The notes under the pieces: generated by a model | What the model was told of the DNA's origin: nothing | The model's database searches: none | What the model saw: only the letters and a program-made list of their open reading frames with translations | Shown here: piece after piece, positions 10,765 through 21,884 of the stretch | Layout: each line of letters starts with the position of its first letter | How positions within the stretch are numbered: the stretch's first letter is position 1 | Source: Membranipora membranacea | Lineage: Eukaryota; Bryozoa; Gymnolaemata; Cheilostomatida; Membraniporidae | NCBI GenBank assembly: GCA_914767715.1 | Contig: OU612065.1 | Span: 13,084,001-13,148,000 of the forward strand | DNA: 64,000 nt | Direction of reading: 5' to 3' | Program-made: the position numbers and the translations under genes

Positions 10765-13263
10765 GAATAGCTTGCCCCCTGTTACTTTTAATGCCCAGAT
10801 TCGATGCGGGGAATAGCTTGCCCCCTGTTACTTTTAATGCCCAGATTCGATGCGGGGAATAGCTTGCCCCCTGTTACTTTTAATGCCCAGATTCGATGCG
10901 GGGAATAGCTTGCCCCCTGTTACTTTTAATGCCCAGATTCGATGCGGGGAATAGCTTGCCCCCTGTTACTTTTAATGCCCAGATTCGATGCGGGGAATAG
11001 CTTGCCCCCTGTTACTTTTAATGCCCAGATTCGATGCGGGGAATAGCTTGCCCCCTGTTACTTTTAATGCCCAGATTCGATGCGGGGAATAGCTTGCCCC
11101 CTGTTACTTTTAATGCCCAGATTCGATGCGGGGAATAGCTTGCCCCCTGTTACTTTTAATGCCCAGATTCGATGCGGGGAATAGCTTGCCCCCTGTTACT
11201 TTTAATGCCCAGATTCGATGCGGGGAATAGCTTGCCCCCTGTTACTTTTAATGCCCAGATTCGATGCGGGGAATAGCTTGCCCCCTGTTACTTTTAATGC
11301 CCAGATTCGATGCGGGGAATAGCTTGCCCCCTGTTACTTTTAATGCCCAGATTCGATGCGGGGAATAGCTTGCCCCCTGTTACTTTTAATGCCCAGATTC
11401 GATGCGGGGAATAGCTTGCCCCCTGTTACTTTTAATGCCCAGATTCGATGCGGGGAATAGCTTGCCCCCTGTTACTTTTAATGCCCAGATTCGATGCGGG
11501 GAATAGCTTGCCCCCTGTTACTTTTAATGCCCAGATTCGATGCGGGGAATAGCTTGCCCCCTGTTACTTTTAATGCCCAGATTCGATGCGGGGAATAGCT
11601 TGCCCCCTGTTACTTTTAATGCCCAGATTCGATGCGGGGAATAGCTTGCCCCCTGTTACTTTTAATGCCCAGATTCGATGCGGGGAATAGCTTGCCCCCT
11701 GTTACTTTTAATGCCCAGATTCGATGCGGGGAATAGCTTGCCCCCTGTTACTTTTAATGCCCAGATTCGATGCGGGGAATAGCTTGCCCCCTGTTACTTT
11801 TAATGCCCAGATTCGATGCGGGGAATAGCTTGCCCCCTGTTACTTTTAATGCCCAGATTCGATGCGGGGAATAGCTTGCCCCCTGTTACTTTTAATGCCC
11901 AGATTCGATGCGGGGAATAGCTTGCCCCCTGTTACTTTTAATGCCCAGATTCGATGCGGGGAATAGCTTGCCCCCTGTTACTTTTAATGCCCAGATTCGA
12001 TGCGGGGAATAGCTTGCCCCCTGTTACTTTTAATGCCCAGATTCGATGCGGGGAATAGCTTGCCCCCTGTTACTTTTAATGCCCAGATTCGATGCGGGGA
12101 ATAGCTTGCCCCCTGTTACTTTTAATGCCCAGATTCGATGCGGGGAATAGCTTGCCCCCTGTTACTTTTAATGCCCAGATTCGATGCGGGGAATAGCTTG
12201 CCCCCTGTTACTTTTAATGCCCAGATTCGATGCGGGGAATAGCTTGCCCCCTGTTACTTTTAATGCCCAGATTCGATGCGGGGAATAGCTTGCCCCCTGT
12301 TACTTTTAATGCCCAGATTCGATGCGGGGAATAGCTTGCCCCCTGTTACTTTTAATGCCCAGATTCGATGCGGGGAATAGCTTGCCCCCTGTTACTTTTA
12401 ATGCCCAGATTCGATGCGGGGAATAGCTTGCCCCCTGTTACTTTTAATGCCCAGATTCGATGCGGGGAATAGCTTGCCCCCTGTTACTTTTAATGCCCAG
12501 ATTCGATGCGGGGAATAGCTTGCCCCCTGTTACTTTTAATGCCCAGATTCGATGCGGGGAATAGCTTGCCCCCTGTTACTTTTAATGCCCAGATTCGATG
12601 CGGGGAATAGCTTGCCCCCTGTTACTTTTAATGCCCAGATTCGATGCGGGGAATAGCTTGCCCCCTGTTACTTTTAATGCCCAGATTCGATGCGGGGAAT
12701 AGCTTGCCCCCTGTTACTTTTAATGCCCAGATTCGATGCGGGGAATAGCTTGCCCCCTGTTACTTTTAATGCCCAGATTCGATGCGGGGAATAGCTTGCC
12801 CCCTGTTACTTTTAATGCCCAGATTCGATGCGGGGAATAGCTTGCCCCCTGTTACTTTTAATGCCCAGATTCGATGCGGGGAATAGCTTGCCCCCTGTTA
12901 CTTTTAATGCCCAGATTCGATGCGGGGAATAGCTTGCCCCCTGTTACTTTTAATGCCCAGATTCGATGCGGGGAATAGCTTGCCCCCTGTTACTTTTAAT
13001 GCCCAGATTCGATGCGGGGAATAGCTTGCCCCCTGTTACTTTTAATGCCCAGATTCGATGCGGGGAATAGCTTGCCCCCTGTTACTTTTAATGCCCAGAT
13101 TCGATGCGGGGAATAGCTTGCCCCCTGTTACTTTTAATGCCCAGATTCGATGCGGGGAATAGCTTGCCCCCTGTTACTTTTAATGCCCAGATTCGATGCG
13201 GGGAATAGCTTGCCCCCTGTTACTTTTAATGCCCAGATTCGATGCGGGGAATAGCTTGCCCCC
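10747..13263. repeat. 46-bp satellite array, 54 copies plus a partial unit
   Basis: The unit of 46 bp starts GCCCAGATTCGATGCGGGGA and continues AATAGCTTGCCCCC then TGTTACTTTTAAT. Exactly 54 full periods separate 10747 from 13231, followed by a 33-bp partial unit. The first 19 bases are shared with the 61-bp unit and the CTTGCCCCC piece is shared with the next (10-bp) array. Copies look identical by eye. Confidence 0.97.
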
Positions 13264-13918
13264 ACTTGCCCCCACTTGCCCCCACTTGCCCCCACTTGCC
13301 CCCACTTGCCCCCACTTGCCCCCACTTGCCCCCACTTGCCCCCACTTGCCCCCACTTGCCCCCACTTGCCCCCACTTGCCCCCACTTGCCCCCACTTGCC
13401 CCCACTTGCCCCCACTTGCCCCCACTTGCCCCCACTTGCCCCCACTTGCCCCCACTTGCCCCCACTTGCCCCCACTTGCCCCCACTTGCCCCCACTTGCC
13501 CCCACTTGCCCCCACTTGCCCCCACTTGCCCCCACTTGCCCCCACTTGCCCCCACTTGCCCCCACTTGCCCCCACTTGCCCCCACTTGCCCCCACTTGCC
13601 CCCACTTGCCCCCACTTGCCCCCACTTGCCCCCACTTGCCCCCACTTGCCCCCACTTGCCCCCACTTGCCCCCACTTGCCCCCACTTGCCCCCACTTGCC
13701 CCCACTTGCCCCCACTTGCCCCCACTTGCCCCCACTTGCCCCCACTTGCCCCCACTTGCCCCCACTTGCCCCCACTTGCCCCCACTTGCCCCCACTTGCC
13801 CCCACTTGCCCCCACTTGCCCCCACTTGCCCCCACTTGCCCCCACTTGCCCCCACTTGCCCCCACTTGCCCCCACTTGCCCCCACTTGCCCCCACTTGCC
13901 CCCACTTGCCCCCACTTG
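13254..13918. repeat. 10-bp minisatellite ACTTGCCCCC, about 66 copies
   Basis: A perfect 10-bp array that begins inside the truncated last 46-bp unit (GCTTGCCCCC becomes ACTTGCCCCC). On the minus strand it is GGGGG separated by CAAGT five-base loops, a regular G-quadruplex-capable pattern. It is open in several frames on both strands (PHLPPLAPTC and GGKWGQVGAS repeats), which is an artefact of the period. Confidence 0.97.
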
Positions 13919-13919
13919 G

Positions 13920-16200
13920 CAAGTGGAGGCAAGTGGAGGCAAGTGGAAGCAAGTGGAAGCAAGCGGAAGTAAGTGGAAGCAAGTTGAGGAAAGCGTAGGT
14001 AAGTTGAGGAAAGCGTAGGTAAGTGGAAGTAAGTGGAAGCAAGTGGAAGCAAGAGGAAGTGAGTGGAAGTAAGTGGAAGCAAGTTGAGGAAAGCGTAGGC
14101 AAGTGGAAGTTTGTGGAAGCAAGTGGAAGCAAGCAGAAGTAAGTGAAAGCAAGCGGCAGTAAGTGGAAGCAAGCAGAAGTAAGTGGAGGCAAGTAGAAGT
14201 AAGTGTAGGCAAGTAGAAGTAAGTAGATGCAAGTGGAAGTAAGTGGATGTAAGTGAAAGCAAGTGGAAGCAAGAGGAAGTAAGCGGAAGCAAGAGGAAAT
14301 AAGTGTGAGCAAGTAGAAGTGAGTGGAAGCAAGTTGAGGAAAGCGTAGGCAAGTGGAAGTAAGTGGAAGCAAGTGGAAGTAAATGGAAGCAAGTGGAAGC
14401 AAGCAGAAGTAAGTGGAGGCAAGTGGAAGTAAGTGGAAGCAAGTTGAGGAAAGCGTAGGTAAGTGGAAGTAAGTGGAAGCAAGTGGAAGCAAGAGGAAGT
14501 AAGTGGAAGCAAGCAGAAGTAAGTGGAGGCAAGTAGAAGTAAGTGTAGGCAAGTAGAAGTAAGTAGATGCAAGTGGAAGTAAGTGGATGTAAGTGAAAGC
14601 AAGTGGAAGCAAGAGGATGTAAGTGGAAGCAAGAGGAAGTAAGTGGTAGCAAGCGGAAGTAAGTGTAAGCAAGTAGAAGTGAGTGGAGGCAAATGGAAGT
14701 CAGTGGAAGCAAGTTGAGGAAAGCGTAGGTAAGTGGAAGTTTGTGGAAGCAAGTGGAAGCAAGCAGAAGTAAGTGAACGCAAGGGGCAGTAAGTGGAAGC
14801 AAGCAGAAGTAAGTGGAGGCAAGTGGAAGCAAGTGGAAGCAAGTTGAGGAAAGCGTAGGCAAGTGGAAGTAACTGGAAGCAAGTGGAAGCAAGCAGAAGT
14901 ACGTGAAAGCAAGGGGCAGTAAGTGGAAGCAAGCAGAAGTAAGTGGAGGCAAGTAGAAGTAAGTGTAGGCAAGTAGAAGTAAGTAGATGCAAGTGGAAGT
15001 AAGTGGATGTAAGTGAAAGCAAGTGGAAGCAAGTGGAAGCAAGAGGAAGTAAGTGGATGTAAGTAGAAGTAATTGGAGGCAAGTGGAAGTAGGTGGAAGT
15101 AAGTAGAAAATAGCGGAGACAAGTGGAAGTAAGTGAAAGTAAGCGGAAGTAAGTGAAAGCAATTGGAAGTAAGTGGAAGCAAGCGGAAGTAAGTGGATGT
15201 AAGTAGAAGTAATTGGAGGCAAGTGGAGTAGGTGGAATTTAGTAGAAAATAGCGGAGACAAGTGGAAGTCAGTGCAGACAAGAAGAAGTGCAGGTAAGTA
15301 GTAGTAAGATGAAATAAGTGGAAGCAAGCGCAGTAAGTAAAACCATGTAGAAGCAAGTAAATGGAAACAAGCGAAGTGAGTGGAGAGAAGTAGAAGTAAC
15401 TGGAGTTAGCCAAAGGCAAGTGAAAGTAAGCGAAGGCAACTAAAAAAAATTGGAGGTTAGTGACAGTAAGTTGAAGTAAGAGGAGGCAAGTGAAAATAGT
15501 TGGAGGTAAGTGGAAGTGAGGTAAGTGGAAGTGAGTGAAGTCAGTTTAAGCAAGTGAAAATAAGTGAAGGCAAGTGAAAGGGAAATTAAAGCAAGCAAAA
15601 CCAAGTGGAAGTAAGAAAATACATGTGAAAGGGAAGTGGAAGCACGCAAAAACAAGTGGAAGTATTTAATGGCAAATGGAAGTAAACTGATGTTAGTGAT
15701 GGCAAGTGGAAACAAGTGGAGGCAAGTGGAAGTCAGTGGAAGTAAGTGGAGGTAAGTTGAGGCAAGTCGAAGTAACACAACGGAGGCGTATGAAGCTAGG
15801 TGAAGGTAAGCACAAGTGACGAGTGGAATTCAGTGAAGGAAGGTGTACCGTGTAGGTAACTGGAAGTAAGTGAAGGCAATTGAATGTATACAGATGGAAG
15901 GTAAACAACGGCAAGTTAAGTAGGAGTTGACAATCGCAGGTAATTTTTGGTAAGGGAGGGTAAGGTAACGCCAAGAGTGTAGGTAACTGGACATAAGTGA
16001 ATGCATCACTAAAGGTAATTAACGATCTAGGTAAGAAGAGGTAGGTTCTGAAAAAAGGTAGCTAGTATATTTGTGAGAAGGTGTCTAGGCAAGTTGTAGT
16101 AGGTATTTACAAGTAACAGCGAGTGAAGTCAAAAGGAAGTAGGTATTCAAAGTAAAGGTAGAGGAGGCAAGTCAAATCAACAAGTGAAGTTTGAAGGCAA
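13920..16200. repeat. Degenerate 10-bp repeat (CAAGTGGAAG-type), inverted relative to the previous array
   Basis: After a mirror point at 13919 (CCACTTG-G-CAAGTGG) the same decamer family runs in reverse-complement orientation: first CAAGTGGAGG, then CAAGTGGAAG/TAAGTGGAAG. It becomes more diverged with distance and is barely recognisable near 16.1 kb. Local higher-order repeats occur, such as AAGTTGAGGAAAGCG recurring near 13981, 14005, 14081, 14331 and 14441. The plus strand is strongly purine-rich. The long Leu/Ser/Thr/His minus-strand frames here are repeat artefacts. Confidence 0.93.
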
Positions 16201-17600
16201 ATAAAATGGGATTGGAATTTGACGTGAAGTGTTGGTACCAACAGTTACCACAGACACAAGAATGTATGTTAGAGAATAAATAACTAGATTGTTTCATTGC
16301 GTTGCGAAAAGGCAGGCAGATTTGTCTCACACTAATAATAAAGTTAAGATTTTATAGAGCTTGTGATAGAGCTTTCAGCAAGTCTTCATTTTTGTTAATT
16401 GTAACATTTGATTGGATACATATCAAACCACATTGTTGCCAATGTTGATAGGCAATGCAAAAATTTTAACAGGAATTGTCAGCATAAATAAAGAAGGGCA
16501 AAGACAAAACATGCAAAACATGGATAGTATGATCAAGGTGCCACTTATGGCCTCATTTATTGAACAATATTTCAGAAACACCTCACTAGAATAAATTATT
16601 GTCAAATTGCAAAGACAATGGAAAATGTTTTTTTTGGAATGATTGTTTATAGTTTCTTTATGATGTTTCAGTGTAAAAACACACGCTTTCTCCAATAATT
16701 GTCATGAGTCATTAATAGATCTAATATATACATTCCATCATCAACGAAAGAATAAATCTACCTGTAGTTGTTGACAAATGGGCGGTTCTTCAGCGTTGAT
16801 ATGTGAAGGGTTTGCTCCTCATTTACTGACGTTTGCTCCAACACATTCCGATGCGTTTTAGTAGGATGTAGGTCACACACCGGCTACAAATGGAGGTGAT
16901 TTAAATCAATTGCATGAATATTGGTACCCAAACTGCCTTCAGTCAAACGGAATTAAAATAAATTGATATAGTTTTCATTTTTCTCAAGACTTGACATTCC
17001 CTACATCAATCTTTCAGCAGTGGGATTATAAAATATGAGATATCAATTAATTTTTAATTTGTATGTTTTGTGTATTGTTATTTGTACTTACATTCTGACA
17101 GCGACAGAGATGCCTGAATATTTTTTGTTCACTAGGTAGAAGGTACCTGCAGCATCTTACCTAGAGTTAAACAAGAATGAGGTGAGAACATGTTCACAAC
17201 CCACAACAAGCGTGGTATAATAACGCAACAAGCAAAGACAGATCACTACCTGGTCTGAGCCCCCCAGACTTTGCCCTCCGCCCGACGGCCCCAGGCGACG
17301 GGAATCACTACCATAAGTATCAGGTGATCAGGTATCCGGTATCAGGTGAAACTACATACATACGTGCAAAATGAGTTTGTATCTTGTTATATGTATCACA
17401 GTGCAAAACTGCCTGGAGTGTATTCCAGATTACATTTACAGATTTTCAGATTTGCGGATTGGATTCCTCGGACCCTGTTCATACAACCAAAGACAAAAAA
17501 AATTGACGGCTTGGTAACAATATTACTTCCGTCTATTCCAGCAGGACTTAAATAAGGAGTTCAGAACTACCTATCGGAATTTAAAAGAAGTGAATTTAGT
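16201..17600. other. Intergenic, nothing recognised
   Basis: AT-rich sequence with a few short open frames (16412-16594 +, 16423-16695 -, 17346-17555 +) that I cannot assign and that lack splice or codon support. Confidence 0.4.
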
Positions 17601-17606
17601 TTAGAT

Positions 17607-17700
17607 AAATATACAACAATTATAACATGCTTGTTGCGCGAGAGGCCCAAGTTCAAATCCCGGTGAAGACAGGTTTTATTTACATATCATCTCTTTTACT
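17607..17700 (+). mobile_element. tRNA-derived SINE fragment (T-arm half)
   Basis: GAGGCCCAAGTTCAAATCCC contains a B-box-like T arm (AGTTCAAATCC), but no A box precedes it. The preceding 30 bases (ATACAACAATTATAACATGC) recur at 17949 beside the fuller tRNA-like copy, so both belong to one SINE family. Confidence 0.5.
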
Positions 17701-17815
17701 ACTTGGGTGGTTTAACTTGTTTTGTTTTGGTACTTATTTATTATAACTTACACCCACTACATCATTAAATTTTAACACCTGGATTATTTTGCACTGAGCT
17801 TTGCAAGCTTCAGCG

Positions 17816-17975
17816 GCCCGGCGTGGCTGAGCGGTTGGAGTGTTTGATCTCAGTGCAAGAGGCCTGAGTTCTAATTCCGGTGAGGCCAGATTGAAAAAAG
17901 CAAGGAAGGAGCATGGGGAGGACCCCTTATTTTTATATAATATATATGAATATACCACAATTATAACATGTTTGT
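17816..17975 (+). mobile_element. tRNA-derived SINE (Ser/Leu-tRNA-like head)
   Basis: GGCGTGGCTGAGCGGTTGG is a good class-II-like tRNA start and A box (TGGCTGAGCGG). GAGTTCTAATTCCGGTGAGG is a slightly decayed B box and T arm about 50 bases later. The tail is AT-rich with the repeat ATACCACAATTATAACATG shared with the copy at 17607. The broken B box (TTCTAAT for TTCGAAT) argues against a functional tRNA gene. Confidence 0.6.
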
Positions 17976-20888
17976 TGCGTTATATTCTATGGCTGTGTTC
18001 ACTGAAAATAATTGTGGGGGAGTTCTGCCACATAACAGGACAACGAAACTCAGGCTGTCTACCTCATAGGTGGCATGGAAAGGACAGCCATTTTAATTTG
18101 CACTTATAATGACATCGACAACTAGCCATTCATCATAAACTCAATTGACAACCTGAGTGTATATCAACCACACCCCTGAAGTTTTGTGGCATTTATGATC
18201 TCGGCATTTCTAGTTACTTTTTATAAGTGCCATTTAAATCTCTTAAATACCAGTCTACTAATTGAATACAATATCAATCTAGTTGGCATGAAGCGCGCTT
18301 TTTACAGAACTGAACCAGGTTCACTGTTGGAACTTATCACTATCATCACTATCAAGTCAAAATGTTACCTTGGCTGAAAGGCGATTATGGGCAGACGACA
18401 AACTCCCAGCTGATCTCTTGATTTGCTCTCTGAGATTTCCCAGGTTTGCAAGTAAATGCATAAGATGGTACTATACACTTAAGCTCAAAATCAGGACTGA
18501 TGATGACCAGTTCGACCTAAAACACAATAAGTTACGGTAATACAAGTAAGTAAGATAAACCTAATATGTATCAGATCTCCTTTAGAATCAAAGACAAAAA
18601 CCATATAGTGGCAATTGATTTGTTTGTGCAATCAAACTGGGAAATGAGAAAACTTTTGCATCTAGGGCAGCTGTAGGCAGTCTGTGGCCACTTCGCATAT
18701 GCGGCCAAGTGGGCGAATTTTTGCAACCTTATTTGTGGCCATGTGTCTGTAAAAAGTATTACACATTAATTTTGCATCATTTGCCCTTACACAGCATATC
18801 CAGATGTGCATAGCCTTCTTAGTACATTGATTGGATCTCCACCATAGTGGCAGTTCTGTATCACAAATTTCACTAGTAGCCAAGCTACATAAATGCTAGT
18901 ATTTTGGGAGAATTTCAGAGCCGTTCTACACAGCTGTGTCATAGCATCGCTTCAAACAAGGACCTGATACAAGATGGAGTTGACAGACATTAGTTGCCTA
19001 TGAAGTACGCAATGGACAAGTTCAGATAGAGACTAGTTATTACTGATTATCACCTCAGAGATTTACACGTGATATCAGGCTGTGATATGGAGTCAAATTT
19101 TGGCCACTGTGAAAAAAGGTCAACTTCCAAGTCTGGTTTAACATCCTCTGTTCACAGCTACTGATGCACTTAAGCAATAAACGGATGCTACCTGCACCAC
19201 ACCTCTATTCATACTGTAACAAGCAGGCCTATATTTATAGATGGGGCCAAGGAGCCATGGCCTTCCCAATTTTCCGAAAACTCAACTCCCTGTCAGTTTT
19301 TATTTTTGTAGCATTGACTCTTGGCTCTCCATCTTAGAAACCCATTGATAAAACCTGGGGCGCATAAAAACGTAGTGAAATGCTGTAAAAAGAAAGACAT
19401 AAACTATACCAAATTAAAACCTTGCGATCGTAATTTTTGCCGTGAAAAACGTTGCTGCCTTTTGAGTTGAGCCTGCTCAAAATGTGGCTTCCTTCACAAG
19501 AAGGTTGCCCATCCGTGATCTAGAGAGTTTGGAGATGAAGTTCTGCCCGCAAAGCTACCCCCACATTGTCATGTTACTTACATAGTCTCTTCTTTGCAGT
19601 TTATCGCTTTAGTCTGACCTTTTCTCCACAGTCATAATTACAGTACACTTCAGCTATATATGTAGATAAGCTACCAATATATTCTTCACAGCAGACTTAT
19701 ACGTCTCAGATGCTTCTGCTTTTGGCTACAAAATGTGGCATATAATTCAAGACTTTGGGTGTACTTGGCTGAAAGCTAATAGGTTGAATCGTGAAACAGG
19801 TACCAGATAATGCCTTCTACAGTAAAAACAGGGGAGCTGTACTCAAGCATCGATCAGGCTGAAAAGTTGTTTGAGGCTTTGACTAGACAAATTGATATTG
19901 GCTCTTCAATCGAAAGAATTTTTCAGAAATCCTACCATCCAGATTATATTTTCTCATGCCTCCATAACCATGTCAGTCTCGTATTGGACCAGCACTAGAA
20001 GGCAGGTTAGAAGACCAATATGCCAGTGCCAACAGCTACCAGTTCTTTGCATGATTCGCCATGCAATTAATACGATCTGTAATAACAAAATTGAAACAAA
20101 ATGGTTAGCAAACTGCAGCCTGAGATTTATCATAAGAAAAGCCATATTATGTGTATTTATTTTGTATCAGTTTAATATCCACAAGCTAATGTAATCGTTT
20201 TCAAGAATTTATGGTTGCATACAGAGCTTTGGATTCACTAGAGATTATGACCAGCCTGGCATCAAGGTCATGACTTTAAATCATATTATTGTGAGATTGA
20301 GACCAAAATTAACAAGGTTTTAATAAGGCAATATGATATTTAATTATTGGCTGTAAAGTTATTCGGTACAACACCTGAATTTGGACAATCAAGACCCTGT
20401 TGAGCAGGAGTTTGACAAAAATGGAATGACAAAAAAACCTTCATTGCATACGACACACGAGAGTTCATGAGAGTTCAATTATTTTATAATCGGATCAAAA
20501 GTAAGGGTGAATACATGTGAATTACAATCAAATGTCGGTGTTACCTCTGCTTGGCTAAAGAACTTGAGATTTCTAGATTTTAAAGATTGCAAAGAAATAT
20601 TTTGTATTCATATGACTGTTCATGATGGTGTCAGGTGCTGAAATCATGGCATGGCATGACATGACATGGCTATTTAAAATATTATACCATCTAAGAAAAT
20701 CACTTACGCATTAATCGGTTTTTGACTCTTGATCATACTGTAGTATACTCAGTGTAGACAGGCAGTTTCTGGTTTGTTTAGCTCATAGTTAATCATATCT
20801 GTAGACAGCTATACAGGCTATCCGTCTGTCAATAACAGTAGGCTACAGTGTATCCGTAATCTACAAAAAACAGGGTTATTAAATTAAA

Positions 20889-21274
20889 TACCGTAATCCC
20901 TCACCTATAGATCGGCGACGTATAAGTGAAGGCGGCTATAAGAGAGTAGTATATAGACGCGGCTATCATTTGAAGCATTATTATATTTAGTTTGGACCAA
21001 AACCTCTTACAATCACCGAAGATGAATAGCTCAGTGGTAGAGCGTTCGTGCGACTTGTAAACATGGAGTTGTGAGTTCGAAACCCACTGAGGGCAGTTTT
21101 TTTCCCAAAACTACTTAGTTCATTTGTAGTGAGTGTAGTGTAGTGTAGTGAGTGTCTTAGAGCGGTGGGGTGTCTTATAGCTGTGGGGTGTCTTATAGCT
21201 GGAGCATTTTTATTTTTTCTGAGGGGGGTGATTCACTTATAAGTCCGGTGACTTATAGGTGAGGGATTACGGTA
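20889..21274. mobile_element. TA-flanked TIR element (MITE, Tc1/mariner-type TSD) with tRNA-like core
   Basis: A 382-bp element (20891-21272) has inverted ends CCGTAATCCCTCACCTATA (19 bp perfect) and is flanked by TA on both sides. The homologous sites in paralogous blocks 2, 3 and 4 (near 32275, 38223 and 41633, all AAATAAACAGAAT-like) lack it, giving three empty sites and confirming TA as the target. The core carries a tRNA-like sequence at about 21003-21078: ATAGCTCAGTGGTAGAGCG (A box) and GTGAGTTCGAAACCCAC (B box/T arm). The acceptor and anticodon stems pair poorly, so it is a tRNA relic and not a working tRNA. No transposase is encoded. Confidence 0.85.
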
Positions 21275-21741
21275 TGTAGAATTAAAAATTGATACTTTAA
21301 CCCATAGAGACTGTCTATGCTCTAAACACTGGTGGAAAATGGGCGAAAGTCATAAAACCATGTGAAATTCAATTGTTGGCCGTCAAGGTCTAATGAATTA
21401 TTATGATATAATATTTACTGTTGCCCGCTCATGTTATAACTGAAACTAGAGGTTGTATGTTAACTATTACAACTAAACTCTATAGAACAGCCTCACCTGA
21501 AATCATTGTTGCTCAAGCAAGATTCGTATCAGTACGAAACTATCAGTGGAGTGTCAAGTCCTCTCTACTAGCCGTCGGTAATACATTCCTCATCTGATTC
21601 ATCTAGCAGTCCTGGCAAGTATACATGGTGGTCAGTATACAGCCTAAGTAGAATCCATTTCAACTTGTTTTCTTGTTCATTTTTTGAAGCAATGCTTGTT
21701 GTTTTTGTTTCTAGCTGAGTGGTGTTATTTATACCTATGTA

Positions 21742-21787
21742 CTCTAACCAGGGAGTTTGGGACACTGCCCAAACTCCCTGCTCTAAC
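21742..21787. mobile_element. 32-bp hairpin mini-element with 7-bp direct repeats
   Basis: CAGGGAGTTTGGG and CCCAAACTCCCTG form perfect 13-bp arms around a 6-base loop (21749-21780). The whole hairpin is flanked by the direct repeat CTCTAAC (21742-21748 and 21781-21787). This looks like a tiny inserted hairpin with a target-site duplication. hAT-like ends (CAGGG) are suggestive only. Confidence 0.55.
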
Positions 21788-21852
21788 TACCTGTAAAATA
21801 GGAGTTGTCTTCAATATTTGTGAGACTGGGCAACTCCACAGTAATATGTGAT

Positions 21853-21884
21853 GCTATCAGGGAGGGTGGGAGACTGGGAGCTAT
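21853..21884. repeat. Probable damaged copy of the hairpin mini-element
   Basis: The 14-base left arm CAGGGAGGGTGGGA at 21858 is identical to the left arm of the hairpin at 37580. The right arm is missing. GCTAT occurs on both sides (21853 and 21880), a possible short target duplication. Confidence 0.35.

Noticed and set aside
7812-13263. CRISPR-like array
   Set aside because: Repeats are contiguous, with no unique spacers, in a eukaryotic context.
13134-15419. Long Leu/Ser/Thr/His and GGKWGQVGAS or PHLPPLAPTC open frames
   Set aside because: By-products of the 10-bp repeat; several overlapping frames on both strands are open at once.
17816-17893. Functional Ser/Leu tRNA gene
   Set aside because: The B box is broken (TTCTAAT) and its flanks recur with a second partial copy, as expected of a SINE.
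21003-21078. Functional tRNA gene (Thr-like)
   Set aside because: The A and B boxes are good but the acceptor and anticodon stems do not pair, and it lies inside a TIR element.
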